From NCBI RefSeq assembly GCF_018687715.1, contig NC_056762.1, positions 14,304,364-14,368,363 on the forward strand: a DNA stretch of 64,000 bases. Reading direction: 5' to 3'. This DNA is from Carya illinoinensis. Taxonomy: Eukaryota > Streptophyta > Magnoliopsida > Fagales > Juglandaceae. Below are positions 22,903 through 36,227 of this stretch, piece after piece; position 1 is the stretch's first letter, and every line of letters begins with the position of its first letter. The translations under genes were made by a program, and so were the position numbers. The notes under the pieces were generated by a model, which was not told the DNA's origin, did no database searches, and was given only the letters and a program-made list of their open reading frames with translations.

Positions 22903-25900
22903 TGTTGTGCCTAAACTCTGACTCAAATTAATGAACCAAAAATTTAGTGCAGTTTTACCTGCAAGTATACAGGTGTTGTAGTATCTTACAGGATCGAATC
23001 CACAGGGATTGACTTTTGTGATAAAGGAAACAAATTCAGACAATGAAATGAAATTACTAAAAGAAACGTACAATCGAATATAAAGATATGGAGAAAGACT
23101 AAGGTTTCGAGGATCCGTTTAATAATTTATGATATTGTTTCCGATCGATTTACTTCAATTAAACTAGAATAATGATTCCGTTTAATTGGAAGATTTAGCA
23201 TTTAAGATCAAGAAAAATAGTCGCTTATGATTGAGTGTGAACGATTGATGGTTAAAACATTTACAAATCTATTTGAATACCACAGGGATTCCTCAAGCAT
23301 TCACTGTATTCAGAAATCACAATGAATCAAGACGCGTATATAGATAATCAAAATATCCAATAATAAAATCTTTCAATCGATCAAGCTTGTAGAATAAATT
23401 TTACGTGGATCCGGAAACAATATTTAAATCATTAAACTTCACCTCTAACCTTAGTATGAAAATTTAGCCAACCATTTTCATCACAAGTACTATAAAAATT
23501 AAGTAAACATTATCCATGATAATATTAAAATAAAACTCAAGCTAAAATGAAAACAACTTAGATCATAAAACAGGAAATTGAGCCGAAAAGAACTCCCTTA
23601 AAAACCAGTCCGTCCCGCAGCTACTCAAACGTGAACTATCCTTCCGTAAACGTCCTCCTTTACGTCAACACCAGCAGCTCCTTCCTTCTGTTTTTAGCTT
23701 TCTCCACGTACGTCCTTCATTCCGTGTGCTAGCTGCCTTTTCCGTTGCATGTTCTGTCCAGCAAGTAGCTCAGGTCCAGCTGCCGATTGTCTCCAGCCTG
23801 AGAAATAAAATCTTGCCGAAAGTCCCTAGCTTTTCTTTCTCTCTGTATTTTCAGTGCTGCCGAGAAACTCCAGTCTGAAGCTTCTGCAGGTGTACCATCT
23901 TCTCAGCTTTTCGTTCGGCGTCAAACTGCCCAGGCGCTCTGTTTTTCACTCCGGAACCAGCATCCATTCAATCCAACTTCACGTCTTCGTTTAATCCCGC
24001 AAAGCCAAGAAAAATCACCCAGTCCGAGTCCGAGCCTCCTGCTCTCTTGTCCCTCACTCTCCGTAAATGTCCAACTGCCGAGAACTCTAGTTTATACGTT
24101 CGTTAACGTCAAACCAAAGCCTCCCTTCGTTCGTTTCTTTCTCCGCCCGAAGCACCAAAAAAATGGATGGCCAGCGTCTCTCGTGTTGCTTTGTTTCTGC
24201 AATGAAAAATAAATAAATCCCCCACCATTCGTGTTGCATCCCAGACGAAAAAAGAAAGCCCACTCAAACATCCAGTTCACATCCTGCTCTCTCTTCCATG
24301 CCATTATCTTCCTCCCACTGATCTGTGTTCTTTTTCTTTTTCTTTTTTTTTTTCGCTTCCGTTCACGTAGAGACCAGCGTGAGTTCCTCCTTCTCTTGAG
24401 TTGCTCTTTATTTTTATTCTTTCCTTAAAAGCCTCTCCGTTTCAGCTCTCTTCTTCTTTGCTCCCCAAACAGAACTGAAAGTCCAACCAGCAAGATGAAA
24501 ACAAATAAACTACAGTATATGTCCAAGGAAGGCTACTCACTTTCCGAAAAATTTAGTCCTCTGTTTTCTCACACTAAAAACAGAGCAAATCTCCTCACAC
24601 CGGTTCCGTGTTGTTCTTCGTTCAACCCACATAAACTTCCTCTACTTAAACACCACAAGCTCCCCTTCACCTGTCGTCCGTAGCTCCTCAAAACGAAAAT
24701 GAAAGTTCCCTCTGCAGTCCGTCCAGCATAAACTCCTCTTCCCTTTCTTTATTTTTTTTTTTAGTTACTCTCCCCACCTTCTCTAACGTCCAGCTCTCTT
24801 CCTCCCAGACGAAGTCAGCCAAAGAAAGACGCAAGAAAACTCCCTCCGTTTTTCCGTCTGTATCTATCAAAAAAATAATCGCTCTCCCTCACGTAAAAAA
24901 CCCCTCTTATCAGCAAGGAAAATAATCTTTAAAAAGCTGAACTCCAAACATCTACTCTCTCTCATAAAAGCTTTTCAACCTTTTCAACCCACCGAAAATT
25001 CAAACTGGAAAAGCTCCCATCTAAACCTTACGTTCACACTCCACTTTTTACAGCTAGCCGCCTCCTGAAGCCCGCAAGACGCCACACCACTCAAATGTAG
25101 AGCCCCTGGAAAATAAAGAAATAATCCATCGACTTCTCTCTTCAATTCAATCAAGCGCCGATTTCCTCTCCTATATCAACGTAAAAAACCAAACAATCAA
25201 TTAGCTGCACCAACCATCAAAACCAACCAAATAACCGCCTCAAGAAGACGCCAAACGTGAAGACTTTTTCTTTCCGTATACGTCCAGCTCCATTTCCTTC
25301 TGTCCTTCACTTCTTTTTATAGCAAAAATAAATAGCTGAACAACCCCATTCACATTCAATCGGTTTCTTGCATTCACATTTTCTCTTTCTAATCTTGCAC
25401 CCACCGGTTGCCTTTATTCACTTCCCTTCAATCACGGCACCTCTCTTTCTTTACACACCAACCAACTAATATTCAACTCATGCACAGATTCTTCAATTTA
25501 ATCAAGCACCTCTTTTCTCTCATCACTCCTACACATCTCCCTTGATTGAAAAATTAAACACGGCACTTCTCTACTCACCCACTCTCCTATCTCTTCTCTT
25601 CGTCCACTTTAGCTGCACCAACCTTCTTTCTTTTTTTATTTTTTTATTTTTTTAGCCCACATGCCTTCACGTTTCAGCTCCCTTTTTAGACTTTAATGTT
25701 GCACCTCCAAAAATTCTCAAGCCTCCGTGAGTTTCGTTCAACCATGAAGATCACATGCATCTTGAATAATCAAAGGAAGAAAATAACCACTGATTCTTTA
25801 TTTTGTGTCTTCTTTTTCAGCTGCCAAGTCCTTTCTTCCTCTCAACTAGTATGCATTTTTGATCAAAAGTTCCAACCGGATTTCATTTGAATTTTATTTA

Positions 25901-26153
25901 AACTGAAAATAAGAAGAAAGAAATAACACTCAAAAATAAATCATCAAAAACAGACTATATATGTGAGAAAATATTTTCCCATTAAATCATAGTTATAAAA
26001 TTAAGCATAAACATGATATCAATCAATTAAAAATCACAACTCGTATTTATGCTTATTAACTATTTTTCCATCTAAAACTAATAATAGTGTCATGAAGAAT
26101 TTAAAATACATTGGTTTTAAATAGCTAAAACATACAATATTTCAGCTCAATCA
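22903..26153 (-). repeat. 3' LTR of Athila B (3251 bp)
   Basis: Begins tgttgtgcctaaactc and ends tcagctcaatca on the plus strand. It pairs with 32981-36222. The LTR is about 850 bp longer than those of Athila A; the two families share their ends but not most of the CT/AC-rich centre (roughly 23600-25680). Small frames inside it are not coding. Confidence 0.94.
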
Positions 26154-27312
26154 CACCCCCAACTAGCTTTTTGCTAATCCTTTAGCAAAATAGTGAAAAT
26201 TAATTGAGATGAACATTACATAAAGCTCGAAATTCAAACAAAAACAATCAAACATAATTCTGAATTCTCACAAAAAAATTGATTCGTGACTACTCAACAC
26301 CATGAGTTGTATCCACAAGAAAAGTCTCAGTAATTGTTCACATAGAATTGGGGCAAATATCTTAGAACTCAGATATGTGTGTGTGGCTAAACCTCTGTAT
26401 GTTCCTCACTAATAAACATGATTTATCATAGGATTTTTCAACCTTAAGATTAATCATTATTGATTCTAACTACCTCAAAGCCTAAGGGACTAGCAGTTTT
26501 CACGCCAACTCTGTTTAAAGGTTGAACATTCAACCTCCAAAGTTTTGGATAACTGTTTCTAGCTTTTTATTCAGGAAAAATTACATGATTTTTTTTTTCA
26601 ATTTCTTTCTTTCTTTCATTCTTTTTTTATTTATTTATTTATAAGGCTCGGTAGTCCTGCAGTTTACTTCTCCTGTTTTAAATCAATGAACATTAATGAG
26701 GAACACTACAAGTGTAAGCATGTGCAAAATGTTCTTTCAAAACTTGCCCCTCATTCTATATAAATCAAACTAATTCTCATTTTTGTAAATATCGCATCCC
26801 GGTGTTTTAAGTCACTCCTCAACAAAATATGATGCATCATAAGTCATGTTCTATGCTTAAGGTTGAAAATAAATCTTTACAAAATAATTCCACTCAACTA
26901 CTCCACCAAGATACTCAAATTTCACAAAAATGCTAGAAGTGTGTGTTAATCATTTATGTTTCAATGCACCTCACAATTTTTTTTTTTATTATTATTTTTT
27001 ATTTTTTTATTATTATTATTTTTTTGGTACTAATAAATTTTTCAACAGAAAACCCTCCCCCCAACTAAATGTGACATTGCCCTCAATGTTTAGTAATTGA
27101 ATGTTTGATTATGTATGCTATACAGGTATGAATTGGAGCAAGATAAACACTGTAGAACATATATTGAGACGAAAATGATTAAACAGAGAGGAAAGAATTC
27201 ACCTGAGATATTCAAACGCACATAAGGAGTGGATTTCTGTCAAAAAACACAAAAAGCAAAAGAAAGAAAAACAAAACAAACAAATACGGTATATACAATG
27301 AGAAATCAGAAA
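26154..27312 (-). other. Athila B 3' non-coding region with two purine tracts
   Basis: Between the pol stop and the 3' LTR. On the minus strand a purine run TTGGGGGTG abuts the LTR (26154-26163). A second, stronger one (TTGGGGGGAGGG) lies at 27052-27064, directly after a conserved CAATGTCACATTTAG block that is also present in Athila A at 18700. Long A/T homopolymers (26975-27025, 26590-26640) lie between. No env-like frame is seen. Confidence 0.7.
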
Positions 27313-27985
27313 TTAATTCTGATAAGTAGGATCCTCCAAAGTAGTGGACTCAACCTCTGGAGTAAAATCATCCAAAAATGGTTTCAACCTTTGTCTATTA
27401 ACTTTGAAAACATTACCATTCTCTGGATTTTCTATTTCAACAGCCCCAAAAGGATAAACAGTTTTTACAACAAAGGGACCAATCCATCGGGATCGAAGCT
27501 TGCCAGGAAATAAATGGAGCCTTGAATTATACAACAAAACTTTTTGGGAAGGCTCAAAAGATTTTCGAAAAATATTTTTGTCATGAAAAATTTTCATTCT
27601 CTCCTTGGCAATGCGAGAGTTTTCGTAAGCTTCATTTCTGATTTCTTCCAACTCATTAAGCTGAAACTTACGAAGAGAGCAAGCTTTATCCAAATCAAAA
27701 TTAAATTTCTTGATTGCCCAATAAGCTTTGTGTTCCAATTCCACAGGTAAGTAGCATGCCTTTCCAAAAATGAGTCGATATGTGGACATACCAATCGGGG
27801 TTTTAAAAGCAGTACGGTATGCCCAAAGTGCATCGGTTAGTCGTAAAGACCAATCTTTGCGACTTGGGTTAACCGTCTTTTCTAAAATTTTTTTGATCTC
27901 CCGATTAGATACCTCAACTTGGCCACTTGTTTGTGGATGATAAGGGGTAGCAACCTTATGAGTAATACCAGCATTAAGACCTCGA
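27313..27985 (-). pseudogene. Athila B integrase end and C-terminal tail
   Basis: This frame, shifted from the upstream pol frame by a frameshift near 27985, carries the end of the integrase core (on the minus strand [12 protein letters not shown] coding near 27930) and the tail with [36 protein letters not shown] and [15 protein letters not shown]. These are the usual Athila post-integrase motifs. It ends with TAA at 27313. Athila A preserves the last part of the same region. Confidence 0.85.
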
Positions 27986-30900
27986 AAGGCTTATTACAAA
28001 AATGTTTACCCCCATCACTGATAATGGCTCGAGGTGTTCCAAATCTTGATAAAATATTTTCTTTCAAAAATTTCAGTACCACTTTGTGATCATTGTTTTT
28101 CCATGGAACAGCTTCAATCCATTTGGACACATAATCCACAGCTACCAAAATGTAGAGATTGCCAAAAGAAACTGGGAAGGGTCCCATGAAGTCGATGCCC
28201 CAACAATCAAATATTTCAACAACCAAAATTGGATTTAATGGCATCATACTCCAGCGGGTAATACCTCCCAACTTTTGACAACGCTCACAAGTTTTACAAA
28301 ATTTATGGGTGTCCTTGAAAATGGTAGGCCAATAGAAACCACATTGCAAAATTTTAAAAACAGTTTTCTTTCCAGAAAAATGGCCACCACATGCCCCAGA
28401 GTGACAAAAAGATATCACACTTTGAAATTCGTTATTGGGAACACATCGTCTAATTATCTGATCTGGGCAATACTTGAACAGATATGGATCATCCCAAAAT
28501 AATTTTCTTACCTCCACAAAAAATTTCCTCTTATCTTGTTGAGTCCAAATGTGAGGAATTTCACCTGTAGCAAGAAAATTAGCAATGTCAGCATACCATG
28601 GCACTTGAGATATACCAAAAAGTTGCTCATCTGGAAATGTGTCTTTAATAGGAACTGTCTCTATGGAATCTGAAAGAACAAGTCTAGATAGATGATCAGC
28701 AACAACATTCTCAACTCCTTTTTTATCTTTGATTATTAGATCAAATTCTTGCAGCAAAAGGATCCATCTAAGCAACCTGGGCTTTGCATCTTTTTTCGCT
28801 AAAAGGTACTCTAACGCAGCATGATCAGTAAAGATGACAATTTGAGATCCAATCAAATAAGAGCGAAATTTGTCAAGTGCAAAAATTACTGCAAGTAGCT
28901 CTTTTTCAGTTGTTGAATAATTCATTTGAGCACTGTTTAAAGTTCTACTTGCATAATAAATAACACAAGGCTTTTTGTCCTTACGTTGACCCAACACAGC
29001 TCCAACAACATAATCACTAGCATCACACATAATCTCAAATGGTAAATTCCAATCAAGTGATTGCATAATTGGGGCTGAGATCAACATACCTTTTAGCTTT
29101 GTAAAAGCTAACTCACAATCATCAGTCCACACAAAAGAATTTTCCTTTGACAGTAAATTGCACAAAGGTCTAGAAATTGTGCTGAAGCCTTTGATGAACC
29201 TCCTGTAAAAACCTGCATGACCTAGAAAAGATCTGATATCTCTGATGTTCTTTGGGATGGGCAATTTAGAAATTAATTCAATTTTGGCCTTGTCCACTTC
29301 AAAACCTTGAGAAGAAACAATGTGACCAAGAAAAATCCCTTGAGTGACCATAAAATGACACTTCTCCCAGTTTAAAATCAAATTTTTTTCTTTGCATCTA
29401 ATCAGCACTTTTTCCAAATGGGTTAAACATTCATCAAATGAATCACCAAAAATAGAAAAATAATCCATGAATATTTCAACGAAACGCACTATCATGTCAC
29501 TGAATATGCTCATCATGCATCGTTGAAATGTAGCAGGAGCATTACAAAGTCCGAATGGCATCCTTCGATATGCAAAGGTACCAAATGGACATGTAAAAGT
29601 GGTCTTTTCTTGATCTTCAGGAGCAATCTCAATTTGGTTATATCCAGAATAACCATTTAGGAAGCAATAGAATTTATGACCCGCTACACGTTCAATGATT
29701 TGATCCATGAATGGTAGGGAAAAATGATCCTTTCTGGTGACAGAATTGAGTTTTCTGTAGTCAATGCACACACGCCAACCAGTAGTAACTCTAGTTGGGA
29801 TCAATTCATTATCAGCATTCTTAACTACAGTCACACCAAATTTCTTGTGTACCACCTGCGTAGGACTAACCCATTTGCTGTTAGAAATAGGGTAAATGAT
29901 CCCTACATCCAGAAGTTTTAACACCTCTGTTCTGACAACCTCTTTCATGTTGGGGTTCAGTCTACGCTGTATTTCTCTAGAGGGTTTAGAATTGTCCTCT
30001 AGATAAATCTTGTGGGTACAAATCACAGGACTGATACCTTTGATATCAGCTATGGTCCATCCTATTGCTTCTTTGTGTTCAATGAGAACACCAATCAATT
30101 TGCTCTCCTGAATTTCATCCAGTTTTGATGAAATGACCACTGGTAATGTCTCTGCTTGGCCTAAAAATGCATATTTGAGATCAGCAGGTAGAGGTTTCAA
30201 GTCGAGTTTTGGTGTTTGCACATTTGAGGGGAGAGACACGACATCATGAGGTGGTAATTCCTCAAAACGTGTTCTCCACTTATCAGTGTCCATTATAGGA
30301 GTAGATTCTAGCAAAAAATTCATAGATGCAAGTACAGAATCATCATCAAAATTTTCACCATGAACCAAACAAGCCTCAAGTGGGTCAGAAAAACTTGACA
30401 AATCAAATTTATTTTGAACAAGAGTTTGGATCAGATTTACTTCATGCACATCATCATCATCACCAGGTTGTTTACAAATATTGAAAATATTCAACTCCAA
30501 AGTCATGTTGCCAAAAGATATTATCATCACACCACTCCTACAATTTATTAAAGCATTTGAGGTCGCAAGGAACGGCCTACCCAAAATTATAGGAATTTGA
30601 GTGCAAACATCAAAGACAGGTTCTGTGTCCAAAACAATGAAATCCACTGGGAAATAAAATTTGCCTACTTGAACTAGCACATCCTCAACTATCCCTCTCG
30701 GTATTTTAATTGAACGGTCAGCAAGTTGGAGTGTTACCTTGGTGGGTTTAAGTTCACCAAGACCCAACTGCTCATATACCGAGTAGGGTAGGAGGTTAAC
30801 ACTAGCTCCGAGGTCAAGTAAAGCTTTTTCAATTTTAAAATTTCCAATCACGCAGGAAATTGTTGGACAACCTGGGTCTTTGTACTTAGGAAGAGAATTG

Positions 30901-31463
30901 TTCTGGAGGATGGCACTTACCTGCTCAGTGAGAAAAGCCTTCTTCTGCACCTTCATCGTACGCTTCACTGTGCATAAATCTTTCAAAAACTTAGCATACG
31001 ATGGAATTTGTTTGATTGCATCCAACAAAGGAATGTTGATTTTTACTTGTTTGAAAATTTCAAGAATATCAACATTTTGAACCAACTTGTGAGAATGTTG
31101 CAATCTTTGGGGAAATGGAGCAGGTATTGGAGCTTTCACAGGCACATCCAATTCAACCTTCTCAAGTTCACCATCACTTTTGGAATTTAAAGAGTTGTTG
31201 GTCTCATCAACTTTTGTTGTTGAAATACTCTTATCAATTATTTTTCCACTGCGTAGAGTGGTGATGGACTTGGCATGTTCAAATTTTGAATCAGAGGGAT
31301 TTGAATTTCTTACCTCAAATTTACCTTTGGGATTCGGCTGAGGTTGAGCAGGAAACTCACCCTTCTCTTGAGCATGCAATGCAGAGGTTAGGTCGCTAAT
31401 AGAACTTCTCATCTCAGTAATGGCCTGCATTGTCTGACTGTTGATATTTGCTTGTCCCTGCAT
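27882..31463 (-). pseudogene. Athila B pol: protease, reverse transcriptase, RNase H, integrase
   Basis: A frame of 1193 codons. In order: a Pro/Ser-rich linker, protease (LLDLGASVNLLPYSV, about residue 216), reverse transcriptase (GWRVCIDYRKLN, RRMPFGLCNAPATFQ), RNase H (IMCDASDYVVGAVLG, TDHAALEYLL), integrase zinc finger (CKTCERCQKLG) and core (GIDFMGPFP, ISDGGKHF). Two reverse transcriptase catalytic positions are changed: FLNGYSGYNQ has N where the family has D (codon 29655-29657), and FMDYFSIFG has Y for the second D (codon 29460-29462). Such an enzyme should be inactive. The frame slips out near 27985 and stops at 27882. Upstream it is in phase with gag and separated only by a TAG at 31494-31496. 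Confidence 0.92.
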
Positions 31464-31493
31464 AAAAGCCTGTAATGTTTCCTCAAGGGTTTT

Positions 31494-32717
31494 CTAATGT
31501 GGAGGCACATAAGGACCAGAAGAAGATGGCCCTTGAGGATTTTGATTTTGATTGGACTCATTCCTCCAACTAAAATTGGGGTGATTTCTCCATCCAGGAT
31601 TATATGTTTCTGAATAAGGAGAAGAAAATGGTCTCCTATAGGAATTCATGACATTTGCTTGTTCGTGCAACACCTCTTTAAAAGCAGGGATTGTTGGACA
31701 ATCCTGAGTTAGGTGTCCACTAATCTCACAAATGCCACAATTTTCTTCTTCTTTTTCACTGGCCTTAACTGGATTTACCTTCCTAACCTCCATGGCTTCG
31801 ACTTTTCTTGTCAGACTTGCTATCCTAGCATTCACATCATCATTTCCTTTAAGAACATACATACCTTCTTGAGACATGGCACTGAATTTGGGTTTATTTG
31901 ACCAATCAGAACGATCTGTGTTATCCCAAGATTGGGCATTTTCAACTAACTGGTCAAAATAGTCCCAAGCGTCATCAGGATCTTTATTTAGAAAATCAGC
32001 GTTACACATCATTTCTACAAACTGACGCATTTGAGATGTTAAACCTTCATAGAAGAAACTAATGGTGCGCCAAGTCTCGTAGCCATGATGTGGGCAAGTT
32101 AGCAACAATTCTTTAAAATGTTCCCAACACTAAAAAAATGTTTCATTTTCCTTTTGAGAAAAATTCATAATATTTCTGCAAAGAGTGTTGGTCCTATGAG
32201 TAGGAAAAAACTTTTTTAGAAATTCCCTTTGCATTTCTTGCCATGTGCCAATAGATCTTGGTCTCAAGAAGTTCAACCAATTCTTAGCTTTTTCTTTCAA
32301 AGAGAATGGAAACAACTTTAATCTAACAACATCAACATTGATAGTTTGGTTTTGTAAAGTTGCACAAACTTCTTCAAATTCTTCTATATGCAAATAAGGA
32401 CTTTCTGAATCCAAGCCATGAAACTTGGGAAGTAATTGGATTACTCCTGGTTTTAAATCAAAATTTCCCATATTCGTAGGAAAAATCATGCAAGATGGAG
32501 TACTTGTCCTTGTAGGTTGCAAATATTCGCGCAAAGTTCTCATTGGCGGATTATTTTGTGCCTCTTCATTTTCTTGTTCATCATGAACACTACGATTGTC
32601 AACCATGGTATTAGAATGAGAATTTTTAGAATCACCTGACAAAGTATCAACCAATTCTTTTAAAACAATTTCCTCTCTTCTCAATCTACCCGTTTGATCA
32701 CATTGCCACGAGATCAT
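31494..32717 (-). pseudogene. Athila B gag with one internal stop
   Basis: Starts at ATG 32717 (MISWQCDQTGRL; the same start is seen in Athila A at 18051). Gag capsid-like region: LFPFSLKEKAKNWLNFL, then WQEMQREFLKKFFPTHR. A TAG at 32130-32132 interrupts the frame, which continues in phase with FKELLLTCPHHG and an NDV-type repeat to a zinc knuckle CGICEISGHLTQDC (near 31715-31756). A second TAG at 31494-31496 separates gag from pol in the same phase. In functional relatives gag and pol are one frame, so both stops are damage. Confidence 0.9.
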
Positions 32718-32955
32718 TCATCATAGAAGATCGAGTACATTCAAAAAGTAAAAACAAAATGCAAAACAAGCAAGAAAGTAAAAGAAAAAATTTTTGGAGC
32801 GAGATTACCAAATGGTATGAATATGGAAGCAATGTTACATGCTCTGTTTTCCGTAAAAAAATCGTACCTGCAAAAAGAATATGAAAAACAATTAGCAAAA
32901 GATTACTAAAAATTTTTTTCTTCTTTTCTAAAAAAAACAATTATCACACGTTGCA

Positions 32956-32974
32956 ATCCCCGGCAACGGCGCCA
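32956..32974 (-). other. Primer-binding site of Athila B (tRNA-Asp type)
   Basis: On the minus strand TGGCGCCGTTGCCGGGGAT, six bases inside the 5' LTR end. This primer sequence is a hallmark of Athila/Tat elements. Confidence 0.85.
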
Positions 32975-32980
32975 AAAACT

Positions 32981-35900
32981 TGTTGCGCCTAAACTCTGAC
33001 TCAAATTAATGAACCAAAAATTTAGTGCAGTTTTACCTGTAAGTATACAGGTGTTGTAGTATCTTACAGGATCAAATCCACAGGGATTGACTTTTGTGAT
33101 AAAGGAAACAAATTCAGACAATGAAACGAAATTACTAAAAGAAACGTACAATCGAATATAAAGATATGGAGAAAGACTAAGGTTTCGAGGATCCGTTTAA
33201 TAATTTATGATATTGTTTCCGATCGTTTTACTTCAATTAAACTAGAATAATGATTCTATTTAATTGGAAGATTTAGCATTTAAGATCAAGAAAAATAGTC
33301 GCTTATGATTGAGTGTGAACGATTGATGATTAAAACATTTACAAATCTATTTGAATACCACAGGGATTCTTCAAGCATTCACTATATTCAGAAATCACAA
33401 TGAATCAAGACGAGTATATAGATAATCAAAATATCCAATAATAAAATCTTTCAATCGATCAAGCTCGTAGAATAAATTTTACGTGGATCCGGAAACAATA
33501 TTTAAATCATTAAACTTCAGCTCTAACCTTAGTATGAAAATTTAGCCAACCATTTTCATCACAAGTACTATAAAAATTAAGTAAACATTATCCATGATAA
33601 TATTAAAATAAAACTCAAGCTAAAATGAAAACAACTTAGATCATAAAACAGGAAATTGAGCCGAAAAGAACTCCCTTAAAAACCAGTCCGTCCCGCAGCT
33701 ACTCAAACGTGAACTATCCTTCCATAAACGTCCTCCTTTACGTCAACACCAGCAGCTCCTTCCTTCTGTTTTTAGCTTTCTCCACGTACGTCCTTCATTC
33801 CGTGTGCTAGCTGCCACTTCCGTTGCATGTTCTGTCCAGCAAGTAGCTCAGGTCCAGCTGCCGATTGTCTCCAGCCTGATAAATAAAATCTTGCCGAAAG
33901 TCCCTAGCTTTTCTTTCTCTCTGTATTTTCAGTGCTGCTGAGAAACTCCAGTCTGAAGCTTCTGCAGGTGTACCATCTTCTCAGCTTTTCGTTCGGCGTC
34001 AAACTGCCTAGGCGCTCTGTTTTTCACTCCGGAACCAGCATCCATTCAATCCAACTTCACCTCTTCATTTAAGTCCGCAAAGCCAAGAAAAATCACCCAG
34101 TCTGAGTCCGAGCCTCCTGCTCTCTTGTCCCTCACTCTGCGTAAACGTCCAATGGCCGAGAACTCTAGTTTATACGTTCGTTCACGTCAAACCAAAGCCT
34201 CCCTTCGTTCGTTTCTTTCTCCGCTTGAAGCACCAAAAAAATGGATGGCCAGCATCTCTCTTGTTGCTTTGTTTCTGCAATGAAAAATAAATAAATCCCC
34301 CACCATTCGTGTTGCATCCCAGACGAAATAAGAAAGCCCACTCAAACATCCAGTTCACATCCTGCTCTCTCTTCCATGCCATTATCTTCCTCCCACTGAT
34401 CTGTGTTCTTTTTCTTTTTCTTTTTCTTTTTCGCTTCCGTTCACGTAGAGACCAGCGTGAGTTCCTCCTTCTCTTGAGTTGCTCTTTATTTTTCTTCTTT
34501 CCTTAAAAGCCTCTCCGTTTCAGCTCTCTTCTTCTTTGCTCCCCAAACAGAACTGAAAGTCCAACCAGCAAGATGAAAACAAATAAACTACAATATATGT
34601 CCAAGGAAGGCTACTCACTTTCCAAAAAATTCAGTCCTCTATTTTCTCACACTAAAAACAGAGCAAATCTCCTCAAACCGGTTCCGTGTTGTTCTTCGTT
34701 CAACCTACATAAACTTCCTCTACTTAAACACCACAAGCTCCCCTTCACCTGTCGTCCGTAGCTCCTCAAAACGAAAATGAAAGTTCCCTCTGCAGTCCGT
34801 CCAGCATAAACTCCTCTTCCCTTTCTTTATTTTTTTTTAGTTACTCTCCCCACCTTCTCTAACGTCCAGCTCTCTTCCTCCCAGACGAAGTCAGCCAAAG
34901 AAAGACGCAAGAAAACTCCCTCCGTTTTTCCGTCTGTATCTATCAAAAAAATAATCGCTCTCCCTCACGTCAAAAACCCCTCTTATCAGCAAGGAAAATA
35001 ATCTTTAAAAAGCTGAACTCCAAACGTCTACGTCTCTCTCATAAAAGCTTTTCAACCTTTTCAACCCACCAAAAATTCAAACTGGAAAAGCTCCCATCTA
35101 AACCTTACGTTCACACTCCACTTTTTACAGCTAGCCGCCTCCTGAAGCCCGCAAGACGCCACACCACTCAAATGTAGAGCCCGTGGAAAATAAAGAAATA
35201 ATCCACCGACTTCTCTCTTCAATTCAATCAAGCGCCGATTTCCTCTCCTCTATCAACTTAAAAAACCAAACAATCAATTAGCTGCACCAACCATCAAAAC
35301 CAACCAAATAACCGCCTCAAGAAGACGCCAAACGTGAAGACTTTTTCTTTCCGTATACGTCCAACTCCATTTCCTTCTATCCTTCACTTCTTTTTATAGC
35401 AAAAATAAATAGCCGAACAACCCCATTCACATTCAATCGGTTTCTTGCATTCACATTTTCTCTTTCTAATCTTGCACCCACCGGTTCCCTTTCTTCACTT
35501 CCCTTCAATCACGGCACCTCTCTTTCTTTACACACCAACCAACTAATATTCAACTCATGCACCGATTCTTCAATTTAATCAAGCACCTCTTTTCTCTCAT
35601 CACTCCTACACATCTCCCTTGATTGAAAAATTAAACACGGCACTTCTCTACTCACCCACTCTCCTATCTCTTCTCTCCGTCTGCTTTAGCTGCACCAACC
35701 TTCTTTCTTTTTTTATTTTTTTAGCCCACATGCCTTCACGTTTCAGCTCCCTTTTTAGACTTTAATGTTGCACCTCCAAAAATTCTCAAGCCTCCGTGAG
35801 TTTCGTTCAACCATGAAGATCACATGCATCTTGAATAATCAAAGGAAGAAAATAACCACTGATTCTTTATTTTGTGTCTTCTTTTTCAGCTGCCAAGTCC

Positions 35901-36222
35901 TTTCTTCCTCTCAACTAGTATGCATTTTTGATCAAAATTTCCAACTGGATTTCATTTGAATTTTATTTAAACTGAAAATAAGAAGAAAGAAATAACACTC
36001 AAAAATAAATTATCAAAAACAGACTATATATGTGAGAAAATATTGTCCCATTAAATCATAGTTATAAAATTAAGCATAAACATGATATCAATCAATTAAA
36101 AATCACAACTCGTATTTATGCTTATTAACTATTTTTCCATCTAAAACCAATAATAGTGTCATGAAAAATTTAAAATACATTGGTTTTAAATAGCTAAAAC
36201 ATACAATATTTCAGCTCAATCA
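32981..36222 (-). repeat. 5' LTR of Athila B (3242 bp)
   Basis: Pairs with 22903-26153. Adjacent to the primer-binding site, so it is the upstream LTR of this minus-strand element and should hold the promoter. Confidence 0.94.
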
Positions 36223-36227
36223 ACTGC
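36223..36227. repeat. Target-site duplication ACTGC (right) of Athila B
   Basis: Perfect copy of 22898-22902. Confidence 0.95.

Larger units (their letters stand above)
22903..36222 (-). mobile_element. Athila B: 13.3-kb Athila-clade LTR retrotransposon, youngest of the nest
   Basis: The LTRs at 22903-26153 (3251 bp) and 32981-36222 (3242 bp) are near-identical: about 2 percent differences in hand-read samples. They are flanked by ACTGC on both sides. A tRNA-Asp type primer site (32956-32974) and a single long gag-pol frame on the minus strand identify the Athila clade. The frame has two in-frame stops and one frameshift, and two reverse transcriptase catalytic aspartates are replaced, so it is not autonomous. 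No env-like frame was found in the 1.1-kb region between pol and the 3' LTR, where some Athila members carry one. Confidence 0.95.

Noticed and set aside
24092..25890. Small frames that occur twice (for example 24092-24304 and 34182-34382; 25696-25890 and 35765-35959)
   Set aside because: Their duplication only reflects the two LTR copies of Athila B. No conserved domain.
30880..31190. Plus-strand frames opposite Athila B protease
   Set aside because: Antisense shadows of the gag-pol frame.
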